A stretch of 42,350 nucleotides of DNA, taken from an uncultured Bacteroidota bacterium (GTDB lineage Bacteria; Bacteroidota; Bacteroidia; Bacteroidales; P3). How positions within the stretch are numbered: position 1 is the first letter of the stretch; each line of letters begins with the position of its first letter. A program made the position numbers and the translations under genes. Shown here piece by piece: positions 21,113-29,232 of the stretch. Location: contig CADBDA010000029.1 of the NCBI GenBank assembly GCA_902793295.1, positions 13,494 through 55,843 of the forward strand, read 5' to 3'. The notes under the pieces are model-generated. The model worked only from the letters and a program-made list of their open reading frames with translations. It was not told the origin of the DNA and did not search any database.

Positions 21113-23482
21113 TTATTTGGTGTTATCCACTTTCCTCAGCAGTATCGACCGCGACAGGTCGGTGGGATTGGTGCCCTCCACGCCTTCGGGTATGGCCTTG
21201 CCGAGCCTTGCAAAGTGGTCTGTCCAATACTGGGGCATATTCCCGTCTTGGTCTCGCCAGTTCATGGCTTTGGTTTCGAACAGGTGTTCTCCTTTTTCGT
21301 CCGAAAAATCCCGCAGGTAACACTCGTATACAAGCTCTGAGCAATACAGGGCTTCGCTTCCGGGCTCGAAGGCGTTGTCGTAGGGACGGCCGATGTATGA
21401 GCGTGCCCTTTCGAGGGTCGCCTCAACGTCGATGCCATAAGGGTTTTCAATTCGGTAAACGTCCGGAAAATCGCGGTCGCCGGGCTGGCTTTCTATGGCG
21501 TGGCGGCTCACCCCGCGGCGCTGCGTGGCGTCGACAACCCATATCGAGTCGCCTACCGTCTCCACTATGGCCACGTGCGTATATTCGCCGGTGCTCTCCT
21601 TCACGGCGCTCCCCATCCCCGCAGTGTCGCGGAAAAAGAGCAGGTCACCGGGACGGATATCCAGCAGGCTGTACTTGCTAAGCATACTCCGCAAAAACAT
21701 ATCCTCTGGCATCAGAGGCTTCAAGGCGTTCCATAGTTCCGGACGGTAGGTGATCAGCGCGGTGTTCCCTTGCGCTATCATCATGGGCAGCAGCATGGGG
21801 AAGTATTTGCCGCAGTCGGCACTGCTGTTCCATGCGGCTGTCAGCGTATCGCCGTCTCCGTTCACAAAGGTCACGCGATATCCGCTCCTGGAGGTACACC
21901 ACCCTTGCGGATTGAAGACTTTCTCCCAATCTACAACCCCCTCTTTCAGTCCGAAGTCGGCGTCGGTGGGCATCTGGCTGTATCGCTCGCCGACTTGTCT
22001 CAGCGCTTCCGCTATGGCGCCGACATCATACTTCTGCCTCCGGTGTCTCCTTTTCTTCCCGCCGACGCTATATTTGCTCACCACAAGCTTATCGCCTTTG
22101 CGGCTGTAGGCTATTGTGTACGGATGATAGTGGAAGCAGCCGATGGTGTATGTTTCGATCGTTACGTGCTCCACGCCGCCCTCCAGAAAGGCCCCGAAGG
22201 GGTCGCGATAGGTGTAGGGCTCCATACGTCCCGCCGTGTCGACGCTATAGTTCTTTTGGTCGCTGTGCTGTATGATGACGCGGTCGTCGTGGTCTGGGTC
22301 GGGGACCATACTGACAATTCCATAGGGTTTGGCTATCCGGTACCATCCTATCGCGTCGCGAAGGTATATGCTTGTGCGGTCGGTGAGCCACTGCCGCCCT
22401 CCGTGGCTGAACTGGGTGAGGGCGCTGTATCTTATCTCCTTCGCCTCGGCTTCCGCCTCGTCTATATATTCCTCAAGCGACTTCTCTTCGGTGAAGAATC
22501 CGCAGGTGTCGGCCTTCCCGTCGGGGGCTATGCGCACCACGCCGGCATTGGTCCCGATATAGACGCATCCGCCCTGTGTTCCGATGATGCTTCCTGCTCG
22601 CGGCGATGCTTTCACCACCGTCCAGTGCTCCATGTCGTGCATCAGCACCAGCTGCCCGCTGTCGGTGATGGCCCAAAGGCGGTCGCTTTCAGGGTCGGTC
22701 TCAAAGTCGCTTATCGGCAGTGTTCTCCATGCTGTCTTGCCGCCCAGCGCGGTGTAGGCGGTCGTTCCGTCTTGTGTGGCTATGAGCCATCCGTGCCACT
22801 GGCGCAGGCGGGTCACCCGGCAGTCGCCTCGGCATTCCACCAGCCCCTGGTCCTGCGGCGTGGCTATGCGGTGCGCAGTGCGCCAGTTGTCCCGTGTGCT
22901 GTATATCCTGTTGCCGTAAGTGCCTGCAAAGCCGCTGTCGGCGCTGAACATAAACAGCTCCTTTATGCCGTCTTCGTCCTTCACACAGTCTGGAAACGTT
23001 GGCTTCAAAGTTTTGAACGTCTTCCCTCGGTCGTCGCTGTATGCCATAGTCCTGAAGCTTCTTCCGCTCGACGATGCCATCCACAGTTTTCCGTCGCGGT
23101 GGAAGCAGAATCCGTGTACCCAGGTGTGCTCATTGTCCATCTCCACACTGTCCCATGTCGCTCCGCCTGTGGTGGTGCGCAGCACAATGTTGTCGTGCAT
23201 ATACCCTGCCGCTATGGCGGTGTCGCTCCCAAAGCCCGCTATGCGCTCTATCGTAGTGTAGCTGTCGAAATTCTGGCCAAACATGGCATGCCAGCTGTCG
23301 CCGATGCTGTCGGCTTTCCAGATGTGCCCACACCTGTCGTAGAGCCACAACTGCCCCGTGGTCGACACATCGATGCTGTAGCCGCAAGGAATCTCAAGAT
23401 CAACGCGCCTGTCGCGCTCCTGCGCCATAACCACCCCACACAAGGCAAGCCATACCGTTATCGCAATCAAAAGTCTCTTCAT
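21113..23482 (-). CDS. Exported beta-propeller protein fused to a YiiX-like papain-fold hydrolase
   Basis: A 789-residue protein with a signal peptide (MKRLLIAITVWLALCGVVMAQ). Residues about 30-400 hold repeated beta-propeller blades of the Ycf48/sialidase type (GGATWDSVEMDN, SDDRGKTFKTL). The C-terminal 200 residues match the circularly permuted NlpC/P60-like YiiX family: RPGDLLFFRD, then catalytic His near 636 in YTHVAIVE, and Cys near 714 in YCSELVYECY. The family cleaves peptide or amide bonds, sometimes in cell wall or lipid substrates. The fusion is uncommon in my knowledge. A short upstream frame overlaps its start (see 23479-23553). Confidence 0.85.
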   Translation of the reverse strand: MKRLLIAITVWLALCGVVMAQERDRRVDLEIPCGYSIDVSTTGQLWLYDRCGHIWKADSIGDSWHAMFGQNFDSYTTIERIAGFGSDTAIAAGYMHDNIVLRTTTGGATWDSVEMDNEHTWVHGFCFHRDGKLWMASSSGRSFRTMAYSDDRGKTFKTLKPTFPDCVKDEDGIKELFMFSADSGFAGTYGNRIYSTRDNWRTAHRIATPQDQGLVECRGDCRVTRLRQWHGWLIATQDGTTAYTALGGKTAWRTLPISDFETDPESDRLWAITDSGQLVLMHDMEHWTVVKASPRAGSIIGTQGGCVYIGTNAGVVRIAPDGKADTCGFFTEEKSLEEYIDEAEAEAKEIRYSALTQFSHGGRQWLTDRTSIYLRDAIGWYRIAKPYGIVSMVPDPDHDDRVIIQHSDQKNYSVDTAGRMEPYTYRDPFGAFLEGGVEHVTIETYTIGCFHYHPYTIAYSRKGDKLVVSKYSVGGKKRRHRRQKYDVGAIAEALRQVGERYSQMPTDADFGLKEGVVDWEKVFNPQGWCTSRSGYRVTFVNGDGDTLTAAWNSSADCGKYFPMLLPMMIAQGNTALITYRPELWNALKPLMPEDMFLRSMLSKYSLLDIRPGDLLFFRDTAGMGSAVKESTGEYTHVAIVETVGDSIWVVDATQRRGVSRHAIESQPGDRDFPDVYRIENPYGIDVEATLERARSYIGRPYDNAFEPGSEALYCSELVYECYLRDFSDEKGEHLFETKAMNWRDQDGNMPQYWTDHFARLGKAIPEGVEGTNPTDLSRSILLRKVDNTK

Positions 23483-23582
23483 GATATTTCTATTTGGGAA
23501 CCGTTCAAGATATTTCTATGTTGGGAACCGTCCTGTTTCAAAAGTCTTTTCATGATATTTCTATTAAGGAACCGTCCTGTTT
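23467..23582 (-). repeat. Three direct repeats covering the start of the propeller-hydrolase gene
   Basis: The core GATATTTCTAT plus GGAACCGT (plus strand) occurs at 23483-23504, 23509-23538 and 23554-23582. The first and third copies are also preceded by TCAAAAGTCTYTTCAT, so the gene's start codon and first five codons are themselves duplicated upstream. Confidence 0.75.
23479..23553 (-). CDS. Possible 24-residue leader peptide made by the start-region duplication
   Basis: From the duplicated ATG at 23553 the minus strand reads MKRLLKQDGS and fourteen more residues, then TGA. The stop overlaps the main gene's start (ATGA, 23479-23482). It lies downstream of the -7 box at 23601-23608, so it should be on the transcript and could couple translation. 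No evidence beyond geometry. Confidence 0.4.
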   Translation of the reverse strand: MKRLLKQDGSQHRNILNGSQIEIS

Positions 23583-23600
23583 TTAGACCATTTTATTTTG

Positions 23601-23608
23601 CAAAAATA
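23601..23608 (-). promoter_or_regulatory. -7 box of the propeller-hydrolase / beta-galactosidase operon
   Basis: The minus strand reads TATTTTTG, about 120 bases before the main start codon and 48 before the leader peptide start. Confidence 0.55.
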
Positions 23609-23639
23609 CAACTTTTCCCTCACGTAGCCAAAAAAATGT

Positions 23640-23726
23640 CCCCCCCCCCCAAAAAAAAAACATCACCCCCATCAAACCCATTAAACCCATTAAACCCATT
23701 AAACCCATAAACCTACTACCCCCCCC
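23640..23726 (+). repeat. C11-A10 homopolymer block and CCCATTAAA repeats
   Basis: Eleven C then ten A at 23640-23660, followed by ATCAAACCC and ATTAAACCC units to 23726. It resembles the larger array downstream of rsgA at 24877. No gene in 23609-23766. Confidence 0.8.
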
Positions 23727-23766
23727 TCCTTCCCCCACAAAAAACAACACTTTACGAAAAAAATCA

Positions 23767-23774
23767 TAACTTTG
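23767..23774 (+). promoter_or_regulatory. -7 box of rsgA
   Basis: TAACTTTG, 27 bases before the ATG at 23802. An in-frame TTG at 23772 overlaps this box and so cannot be the start codon. Confidence 0.65.
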
Positions 23775-23801
23775 CATTCCAAAACATCCCGCCATTCCGC
23801 C

Positions 23802-24791
23802 ATGGAAAACAAAGATAATCAAGGCTTAGTAATCAGAACCACAGGCAGCTGGTATAACGTCCTGCTCGCCGACGGCGCCATCGTCGAATGCCGTCTGCGC
23901 GGCAATTTCCGCATCCGCGGCAACAAGCAGACCAACCCCATCGCCGTCGGCGACCGCGTAGTCTTCCAGCCCCTCGACGACGGCACGGGCATGATAACGG
24001 CCGTCGACGACCGCCGCAACTGCATCGTCCGTCGCGCCACCAAGCTCTCCAAGCAAACGCACGTCATCGCGGCCAATATCGACCTCCTCTGCCTCGTCGC
24101 CACCCTTGGTTTTCCTCGCACCTCTACGGGCTTCATCGACCGCATGCTGGTCACCGCCGAAGCCTACCACATCCCAGCGGTCATCATCTTCAACAAGTGC
24201 GACCTCTACAACGACGAACTCTGGCAGCTCCACAACGAAGTCAAAGCCATCTACCACAACATCGGCTACCCGGTCTTCGAAGTCTCCGCCCTCACCGGTC
24301 TGGGCATCGACGCCATCAAAGACCTCATCGCGGGCAAGGTGTCGCTCTTCAGCGGCCACAGCGGCGTCGGCAAGTCGGCCCTTCTCAACGCCATCGACCC
24401 TTCGCTCCATCTCCGCACGGGCGACGTCAGCGACTGGTCCCTCAAAGGCAAACATACCACCACCTTCGCCGAAATCCACCCGATAAAGCTCGACAACAAG
24501 GCCAATGGGTCGGAAGAAAGCCAAAACGCCTCGTGCGCCTCTTACCTCATCGATACCCCGGGTATCAAAGAATTTGGAATGGTAGACTTCACCCCCGAAG
24601 AGCTCTCCCATTTCTTCCCCGAAATGCGTTCCCGCCTCCACAACTGCCGCTTCGCCAACTGCACCCACCGCCACGAACCGGGCTGCGCCATCAAGGAGGC
24701 CGTAGAAACAGGCGAAATCAACCCAGAACGCTACCAAAACTACCTCAATATCATCGAATCCATCGAGTCCGACGAACCCATCCGCCGCTAA
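23802..24791 (+). CDS. rsgA: Ribosome small-subunit-dependent GTPase A
   Basis: A 329-residue protein in the RsgA order. An N-terminal OB fold (about 5-75) is followed by a circularly permuted GTPase with G4 FNKCD before G1 GHSGVGKS and G3 DTPG. A C-terminal zinc site follows, CRFANCTHRHEPGC. RsgA checks 30S subunit maturation near the decoding site and is released by GTP hydrolysis. All motifs are intact. It is a housekeeping gene, flanked on both sides by C-rich simple repeats and with no operon partner. Confidence 0.96.
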   Translation: MENKDNQGLVIRTTGSWYNVLLADGAIVECRLRGNFRIRGNKQTNPIAVGDRVVFQPLDDGTGMITAVDDRRNCIVRRATKLSKQTHVIAANIDLLCLVATLGFPRTSTGFIDRMLVTAEAYHIPAVIIFNKCDLYNDELWQLHNEVKAIYHNIGYPVFEVSALTGLGIDAIKDLIAGKVSLFSGHSGVGKSALLNAIDPSLHLRTGDVSDWSLKGKHTTTFAEIHPIKLDNKANGSEESQNASCASYLIDTPGIKEFGMVDFTPEELSHFFPEMRSRLHNCRFANCTHRHEPGCAIKEAVETGEINPERYQNYLNIIESIESDEPIRR

Positions 24792-24876
24792 CATCTTCCC
24801 CTGCGCCTCCACCGTTACCCCCAAAAAATCATCCCCCCCAAAAAAAAAATGAAAAAGAAAAATTTCCCCCACAGAA

Positions 24877-25137
24877 CCCATCACCCCCATCACCCCCATC
24901 ACCCCCATCACCCCCATCACCCCCATCACCCCCATCACCCCCATCACACCCCCATCACCCCCATCACCCCCATCACCCCCATTAAGCCCATTAGCCCCAT
25001 TAACCCCATCACCCCCATCATCCCCATCACCCCTATCAACCCCATCACCCCCATTAGCCCCATCAACCCCATTAACCCCATTAGCCCCATCACCCCCATC
25101 ACCCCCATTAACCCCATTAACCTATTAACCTACTAAC
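24877..25137 (+). repeat. Tandem 9-bp repeat array (CCCATCACC type)
   Basis: About 260 bases of mostly 9-base units. It is near-perfect CCCATCACC at the left, degenerating to CCCATTAAC and CCCATTAGC at the right. It starts 85 bases after the rsgA stop. Long frames across it (VMG or HHP repeats) are by-products of the repeat. Confidence 0.93.
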
Positions 25138-25164
25138 CCCTCCCCCTTTCATCAACATCCCAAA

Positions 25165-25186
25165 TAAGCAAAAATTTTTTTGCTTA
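25165..25186. promoter_or_regulatory. Palindromic element, upstream copy
   Basis: TAAGCAAAAA, two T, TTTTTGCTTA. The 20 central bases are identical to the element at 25294-25327, about 130 bases downstream. The stretch 25187-25293 is AT-rich with no gene. Confidence 0.65.
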
Positions 25187-25293
25187 ATTTGCTAACACCA
25201 CATAATGCAATATAAACCAATCACATACCATGGCAAAATAAGAAAAACACCACCTAAAAATCAAGCATTTTTACACTAAATCTTCCACAATTT

Positions 25294-25327
25294 CCCAATT
25301 AAGCAAAAATTTTTTTGCTTAATTGGG
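25294..25327. promoter_or_regulatory. 34-bp perfect palindrome over the third ATPase promoter
   Basis: CCCAATTAAGCAAAAA (25294-25309), two T, then its exact complement (25312-25327). It covers the -33 TTTG of the promoter, so it is placed to act as an operator. It could also form a hairpin. Confidence 0.75.
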
Positions 25328-25344
25328 ATTTTTGTGTAATTTTG
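25314..25344 (+). promoter_or_regulatory. Promoter of the third ATPase gene
   Basis: TTTG at 25314-25317 and TAATTTTG at 25337-25344, spaced by 19 bases, 28 bases before the ATG. Confidence 0.78.
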
Positions 25345-25372
25345 CATTCTGAAACAAAACATCCCGAACGTC

Positions 25373-26836
25373 ATGATACCTAACGAAAATATTGAAAAGC
25401 ATATCATTGCAAGGCTTCGCATCGACAACCCGTGGTGGCAGTCAGGCGAAATATTGCCGGATTATCGCCGAATGACTCCCCGCTCTTATCTCGACATCTT
25501 CTTTTCGTTAGTTAAAAACCATAAAGTCCACCGCGCGCAAATCCTTATGGGCCCTCGCCGTGTGGGAAAAACGGTCATGATCTTCCACACCATCCAGCGT
25601 CTGATAGACGAAGGCGTCAATCCGATCAACATCGTCTTCGTCTCAGTCGAAACACCCATATACAACGGCGTCGACCTCGAACGGCTCCTCTATCTCGCCA
25701 TGCAGGCCAACGGCAACGCCTCCTGGATGAACAACGAATGCTTTGTCTTCTTCGACGAGGTCCAGTACCTCAAAGACTGGGAAATCCACCTCAAATCGCT
25801 CTTCGACACCTACCACAACGTCCGCTTCGTCGCCTCGGGAAGCGCCGCCGCAGCCCTCAAAAAAAGCAGCAACGAAAGCGGCGCCGGCCGCTTCAGCGAC
25901 TTCAACCTACCCCCGCTGACTTTCTACGAATACTTACGCCTCCGCAATCAAGAACACCTCCTTCGCGAATCGTCCATCCAGTGGAACGGCCACCGCACAC
26001 ACTGCTTCGAAGCCACCGACATCCAAGCCCTCAACAAGACTTTCATAGACTACATCAACTACGGCGGCTACCCCGAAGTGGCCTTCAACCTCCACGACCA
26101 GACCGACCCCCGCCAATACATCCGCCACGACATCATCGACAAAGTCCTCCTCCGCGACCTCCCCAGCCTCTACGGCATCTCCGACGTGCAGGAACTCAAC
26201 TCGCTCTTCACCCAGATAGCCTACAACTCCGCCGGCGAATTTTCCTACGAAAGCCTCGCCACCAACTCGGGAGTCAACAAAGAGACGCTGCGCAAATACG
26301 TGCAGTACCTCGAAGCCGCCTTCCTTATCAAGGTCATCCGCCGCACCGACGACATGGGCAAACGCTACCAGCGCGACCACAGCTTCAAAATCTACCTCAC
26401 CAACCCCTCCCTCCGCTGCGCCCTCTTCCAGCCCATCGAACCCGCCGACGCCGAAATCGGCGCCATGGTCGAAACAGCCATCTATGCCCAGTGGATACCG
26501 CGCCTCGGCGCCGACATCGCCTACTCCAGCTGGCGCCAGGGCAAGAAAGCTATGGGCGAAGTCGACATCGTCGGCGTCAACATGGGACGCATGAAGCCGG
26601 ATTGGGCCGTCGAAGTCAAATGGACCGACCGCTATTACCTCAACCCCGACGAGCTCCACTCCCTCAAATCTTTCATGCAGAAAAACAGCCTCTCCCAAGC
26701 CCTCGTCACCACCATGACCCTCAGTGGCCTCCAAAGCCTCCCCTGGGGCAACCTCCAATTCATGCCCTCGGCATGCTACGCCTACATCGTCGGCCGCAAC
26801 ACCCTCAACCGCACCCGCGACGTAATGGGCCTCTAA
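25373..26836 (+). CDS. AAA ATPase with DUF4143 domain (third of four)
   Basis: A 487-residue protein, longer than its two relatives near 12000. Walker A is GPRRVGKT (about residue 60), Walker B is CFVFFDEVQ, and the sensor is FVASGSAAAAL. The YINYGGYPEV motif and the C-terminal GEVDIVGV then WAVEVKW complete the pattern of the family, with a possible degraded nuclease site. Codon use is GC-rich like rsgA and unlike the AT-rich defence genes. It is monocistronic, with a palindrome-covered promoter and a strong terminator downstream. Function unknown. Confidence 0.88.
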   Translation: MIPNENIEKHIIARLRIDNPWWQSGEILPDYRRMTPRSYLDIFFSLVKNHKVHRAQILMGPRRVGKTVMIFHTIQRLIDEGVNPINIVFVSVETPIYNGVDLERLLYLAMQANGNASWMNNECFVFFDEVQYLKDWEIHLKSLFDTYHNVRFVASGSAAAALKKSSNESGAGRFSDFNLPPLTFYEYLRLRNQEHLLRESSIQWNGHRTHCFEATDIQALNKTFIDYINYGGYPEVAFNLHDQTDPRQYIRHDIIDKVLLRDLPSLYGISDVQELNSLFTQIAYNSAGEFSYESLATNSGVNKETLRKYVQYLEAAFLIKVIRRTDDMGKRYQRDHSFKIYLTNPSLRCALFQPIEPADAEIGAMVETAIYAQWIPRLGADIAYSSWRQGKKAMGEVDIVGVNMGRMKPDWAVEVKWTDRYYLNPDELHSLKSFMQKNSLSQALVTTMTLSGLQSLPWGNLQFMPSACYAYIVGRNTLNRTRDVMGL

Positions 26837-26949
26837 TCGCCCGACCAACAACCGTAGCATGTCGCCATACATTCCCGGATGGCAACTGCCAAATGAAGGG
26901 CAAAGAATAGAAAGAACGTTTTTTTGAACATATCGTCGAACTCTAAGCA

Positions 26950-26979
26950 AAGCGACCTGCCCGTGTGGGCAGGTCGCTT
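26950..26979 (+). terminator. Rho-independent terminator after the third ATPase gene
   Basis: A 13-bp perfect stem (AAGCGACCTGCCC and its complement) with a GTGT loop, followed by a T-rich tail. Confidence 0.85.
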
Positions 26980-27043
26980 CTTCATTGCGGAATAAGCAAA
27001 ATTCGTCAGCAATGACCAATTCCGGAATTTTCTCACTGAAAAA

Positions 27044-27075
27044 TTTGGCAGTGTCATATATTATATGTATTTTTG
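27044..27075 (+). promoter_or_regulatory. Promoter of the AbiEi/MarR-like gene
   Basis: TTTG at 27044-27047 and TATTTTTG at 27068-27075, spaced by 20 bases. This places transcription start after the in-frame ATG at 26985 and supports ATG 27108. Confidence 0.72.
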
Positions 27076-27107
27076 CAAAAAATTTCAAGCATAATATAAC
27101 TTGCAAA

Positions 27108-28067
27108 ATGGGATATAATATCAAACCGATAACGAATTATATGGCGGAACTGACAGGTTGCGAGATAAAGAGGCTTGCTCATGCGAAAAAGGATGATGCC
27201 AAGCTGCCGTTGGCTATCACCTCCAGCTATACTTTTCGCGACGTAGAGCTCATGGAAACCAGAATGACCATTGCCATACCGACAGAGCTTGACAGCATTT
27301 CGCCCATGCAGTTGGCCAAACATCAAGCTAAGATGATTGAGGCATTGCGTCATCCTGTGGTCTTTGCTCTGGAGCCCTTTGCACCCTATATCGTAACCCG
27401 TTTGACCCGCGCCAAGGTGAATTTCATCGTCCCAGGAAAACTTATTTTCATTCCATCGCTGCTGATTGTGTTGCGTGAGCTGAAGAACAGCACGAAAGCG
27501 ATGCCACAGAAGATGCCTCCTGTTGCCCAGTTGTTGGTGCTCTATCATCTTGAAAAAGGAACGATAGAGGGGGCTACCACTTTAGAATTAGCCGAGCTGA
27601 CAGGTTTGGCATATCCGACCATCAATGTTGCTCTCCATTGGCTTAAATCCAATAACTTGATCACTCTTGTTGGCAGCAAGCAAAAACATGTTCAAGTTTC
27701 AGCAAGCAAGGCTGAACTATGGCGCAAATCCCTTCCTTTGATGTCCTCTCCCATAGAACGCGTTCTCTTTACCGACACCAAGCCGACACCAAGCATAATG
27801 TCAGGTGAGACGGCAATGGGACATTACACCATGCTCGCTGAGCCTGCAACGCCAATCATAGCAATCGACAAAGCGACGGCCAGCGCCAATGCCGCTTTGA
27901 TGAACAAACATTACGGCGACATAAAGGTGGAGGTCTGGAAATACGCTCCGGCTTTGCTGGCCGAAGGCGAATGGGCCGACAGGCTTTCGCTCTATCTGTG
28001 TCTGAAGGACAACGAAGACGAGAGAATACAAATGGAATGCGACACCTTAATCGAAAAAACAGACTGA
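27108..28067 (+). CDS. Winged-helix protein of AbiEi / MarR-like type, possible antitoxin
   Basis: A 319-residue protein from ATG 27108; an earlier in-frame ATG at 26985 lies before the promoter. The centre (about residues 145-205) is a winged helix: VLYHLEKGTIEGATTLELAELTGLAYPTINVALHWLKSNNLI. The flanking regions resemble Bacteroidota proteins annotated as AbiEi-type antitoxins or MarR-like regulators that precede a toxin gene, though I cannot fix the family with certainty. It is followed after 5 bases by a 60-codon frame, which would hold the toxin position but is far too short for AbiEii. Confidence 0.6.
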   Translation: MGYNIKPITNYMAELTGCEIKRLAHAKKDDAKLPLAITSSYTFRDVELMETRMTIAIPTELDSISPMQLAKHQAKMIEALRHPVVFALEPFAPYIVTRLTRAKVNFIVPGKLIFIPSLLIVLRELKNSTKAMPQKMPPVAQLLVLYHLEKGTIEGATTLELAELTGLAYPTINVALHWLKSNNLITLVGSKQKHVQVSASKAELWRKSLPLMSSPIERVLFTDTKPTPSIMSGETAMGHYTMLAEPATPIIAIDKATASANAALMNKHYGDIKVEVWKYAPALLAEGEWADRLSLYLCLKDNEDERIQMECDTLIEKTD

Positions 28068-28072
28068 TAGCC

Positions 28073-28255
28073 ATGTTGCCGCAGGACGCTCGTTTTGTGC
28101 TACCTGATAAATTGAGGAATGACATGAGCGACTTCTATCGAAGAATAGGAGAACTGCCAGGTCCTGATTTCTTCAAAAAAGCAGGCCTGAAAGGCTTGGA
28201 TGCCCCGCGTCTTCTCAATCTCTTCAATGTTGCTTTCCTCAACAATGAAATCTGA
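28073..28255 (+). CDS. Small unrecognised protein downstream of the AbiEi-like gene, possibly truncated
   Basis: A 60-residue frame from ATG 28073 (MLPQDARFVLPDKLRNDMSD and so on), 5 bases after the previous stop, so translation coupling is likely. I recognise no domain. It could be the N-terminal piece of a longer toxin gene that has been lost, since the following 115 bases hold no continuation in any frame. Confidence 0.5.
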   Translation: MLPQDARFVLPDKLRNDMSDFYRRIGELPGPDFFKKAGLKGLDAPRLLNLFNVAFLNNEI

Positions 28256-28370
28256 CATGAATCACAACGTATATGATTTTGCAAATTGCCACAATGTGGA
28301 CATATCTTAAAAGCCGTGTAGTAACTTGCCGACAAAGTCTACGAACTGCCTGAAAGAAGAATAAAAAAAA

Positions 28371-28401
28371 CGACACGGAAGCCCATCGGGCTTCCGTGTC
28401 G
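28371..28401. terminator. Bidirectional terminator hairpin
   Basis: A 14-bp perfect stem (CGACACGGAAGCCC) with a 3-base loop. It is preceded on the plus strand by eight A, a U-tract for minus-strand transcripts, and followed by TTT. It should end the lipoprotein transcript, and perhaps the AbiEi-like one. Confidence 0.85.
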
Positions 28402-28410
28402 TTTAAAGTG

Positions 28411-28480
28411 TCAGCAAAACTGCGCAACATCCTCCAACAGGCAATGGCCGGCCAGGCTCCGAGGCGCAGCAGCCGTCATA
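28411..28480 (-). pseudogene. Scar of a nitroreductase gene 3' end
   Basis: The minus strand ends LLEDVAQFC and stop, like the last residues PLEEIAQFC of the nitroreductase at 36211. Just upstream, GCCTCGGAGCCTGGCCGGCC mirrors the SEPKQPTHRP-coding region of that gene, but with indels. About 70 bases of eroded homology remain between the terminator and the lipoprotein gene. Confidence 0.6.
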
Positions 28481-28487
28481 GGGCAGA

Positions 28488-29030
28488 TTACCAGTCCAGA
28501 TGCTCCCACTCCGAGGCAGGAACGCTGAGGTGGAAACTCACCTTGTCGCCACTTTTCAGGATGCCGGTGACCTTATAGGTGAAGAGGTCGTCGGTCTTCG
28601 TGGCGGTCATAGTGCCCGAGGTGAAGATGGAACTCTCGTAGTTCTCTTCGCCGATGGAGCCATACACGTCGGTGTCGCTATGGTCGTCCTGGCTGATATA
28701 GAAAGAACCGCCGCTCACACCGAAAGCATATTCGACGGTGCTGCTCGACTGCGTCAGGTCAACAGAGCAGTTGGCACTGCCCTCCTCAACGTCGGCACGC
28801 ACAAAAAATAGCGCATTGCCGTCGGCACCTTGCTCCGTGGATTCGCCATCGGCGTATGTGCGACCGCTCAGCGAAATCCTGTAATGGCTGTTCAGCGGAT
28901 AGGACTTGCCATTGATCACTAAGGTGTTGGCAGCAGCCTCTTCTACAGTAGGCTCGGGTTCATCCGTCTCGCAAGCAGCAAACAACAAAGCCGTCATAGC
29001 TGCAAAAAACATGATTTTAAGTGTTTTCAT
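28488..29030 (-). CDS. Small lipoprotein, paralogue of the gene at 41316
   Basis: A 180-residue protein with a lipoprotein signal (MKTLKIMFFAAMTALLFAAC, lipid Cys at 20) followed by an acidic linker. The mature part starts AANTLVINGKSYPLN and ends VTGILKSGDKVSFHLSVPAS. The same framing appears in the 41316 protein (ADNTLVYDGVTYHMD and LDGTLKNGKTMQMKL), so both belong to one beta-rich lipoprotein family. The location is the outer or inner membrane surface; function unknown. The -7 box at 29093-29100 and the terminator at 28371-28401 make it monocistronic. Confidence 0.88.
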   Translation of the reverse strand: MKTLKIMFFAAMTALLFAACETDEPEPTVEEAAANTLVINGKSYPLNSHYRISLSGRTYADGESTEQGADGNALFFVRADVEEGSANCSVDLTQSSSTVEYAFGVSGGSFYISQDDHSDTDVYGSIGEENYESSIFTSGTMTATKTDDLFTYKVTGILKSGDKVSFHLSVPASEWEHLDW

Positions 29031-29092
29031 ATCGATTGTGTATTAAGGGTTTGTAATATTCTTTTGTATGGTTCGAGGCACGAACACGACTG

Positions 29093-29100
29093 CAAAAATA
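29093..29100 (-). promoter_or_regulatory. -7 box of the lipoprotein gene
   Basis: TATTTTTG on the minus strand, 63 bases before the start codon. No clear -33 element. Confidence 0.5.
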
Positions 29101-29151
29101 CGAAATATTTTTTACAGACAGGTCTATTTAAAAAAATGACCTCCCCCTCAA

Positions 29152-29167
29152 ACTGCAATATTTTACA
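29152..29167 (+). repeat. Single copy of the ACTGCAATATTTTACA element
   Basis: An exact 16-base match to the repeats upstream of the fourth ATPase gene at 34939-35052, nearly 6 kb away. Here it stands upstream of the lipoprotein promoter. Confidence 0.8.
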
Positions 29168-29232
29168 TCTTCGGATGGAAGTTCCAAACGATGAGCGATA
29201 GCTGCTACATCATTTGGCTTTACACATAAAAA

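Noticed and set aside
23640..23660. Origin or telomere-like element from the C11-A10 run
   Set aside because: No DnaA boxes, replication genes or matching arrays at a molecule end; more likely a simple repeat or an assembly-sensitive tract.
21770..23710. Long plus-strand open frame of 646 codons
   Set aside because: It is antisense to the propeller-hydrolase gene, has no recognisable domain and ends in the simple repeat. The minus-strand frame has signal peptide and catalytic motifs.
23826..24947. Minus-strand frame of 373 codons starting with VMG repeats
   Set aside because: It is a product of the 9-bp array plus the antisense of rsgA.
24877..25137. CRISPR-like array
   Set aside because: Units are 9 bases with no spacers; it is a simple tandem repeat.
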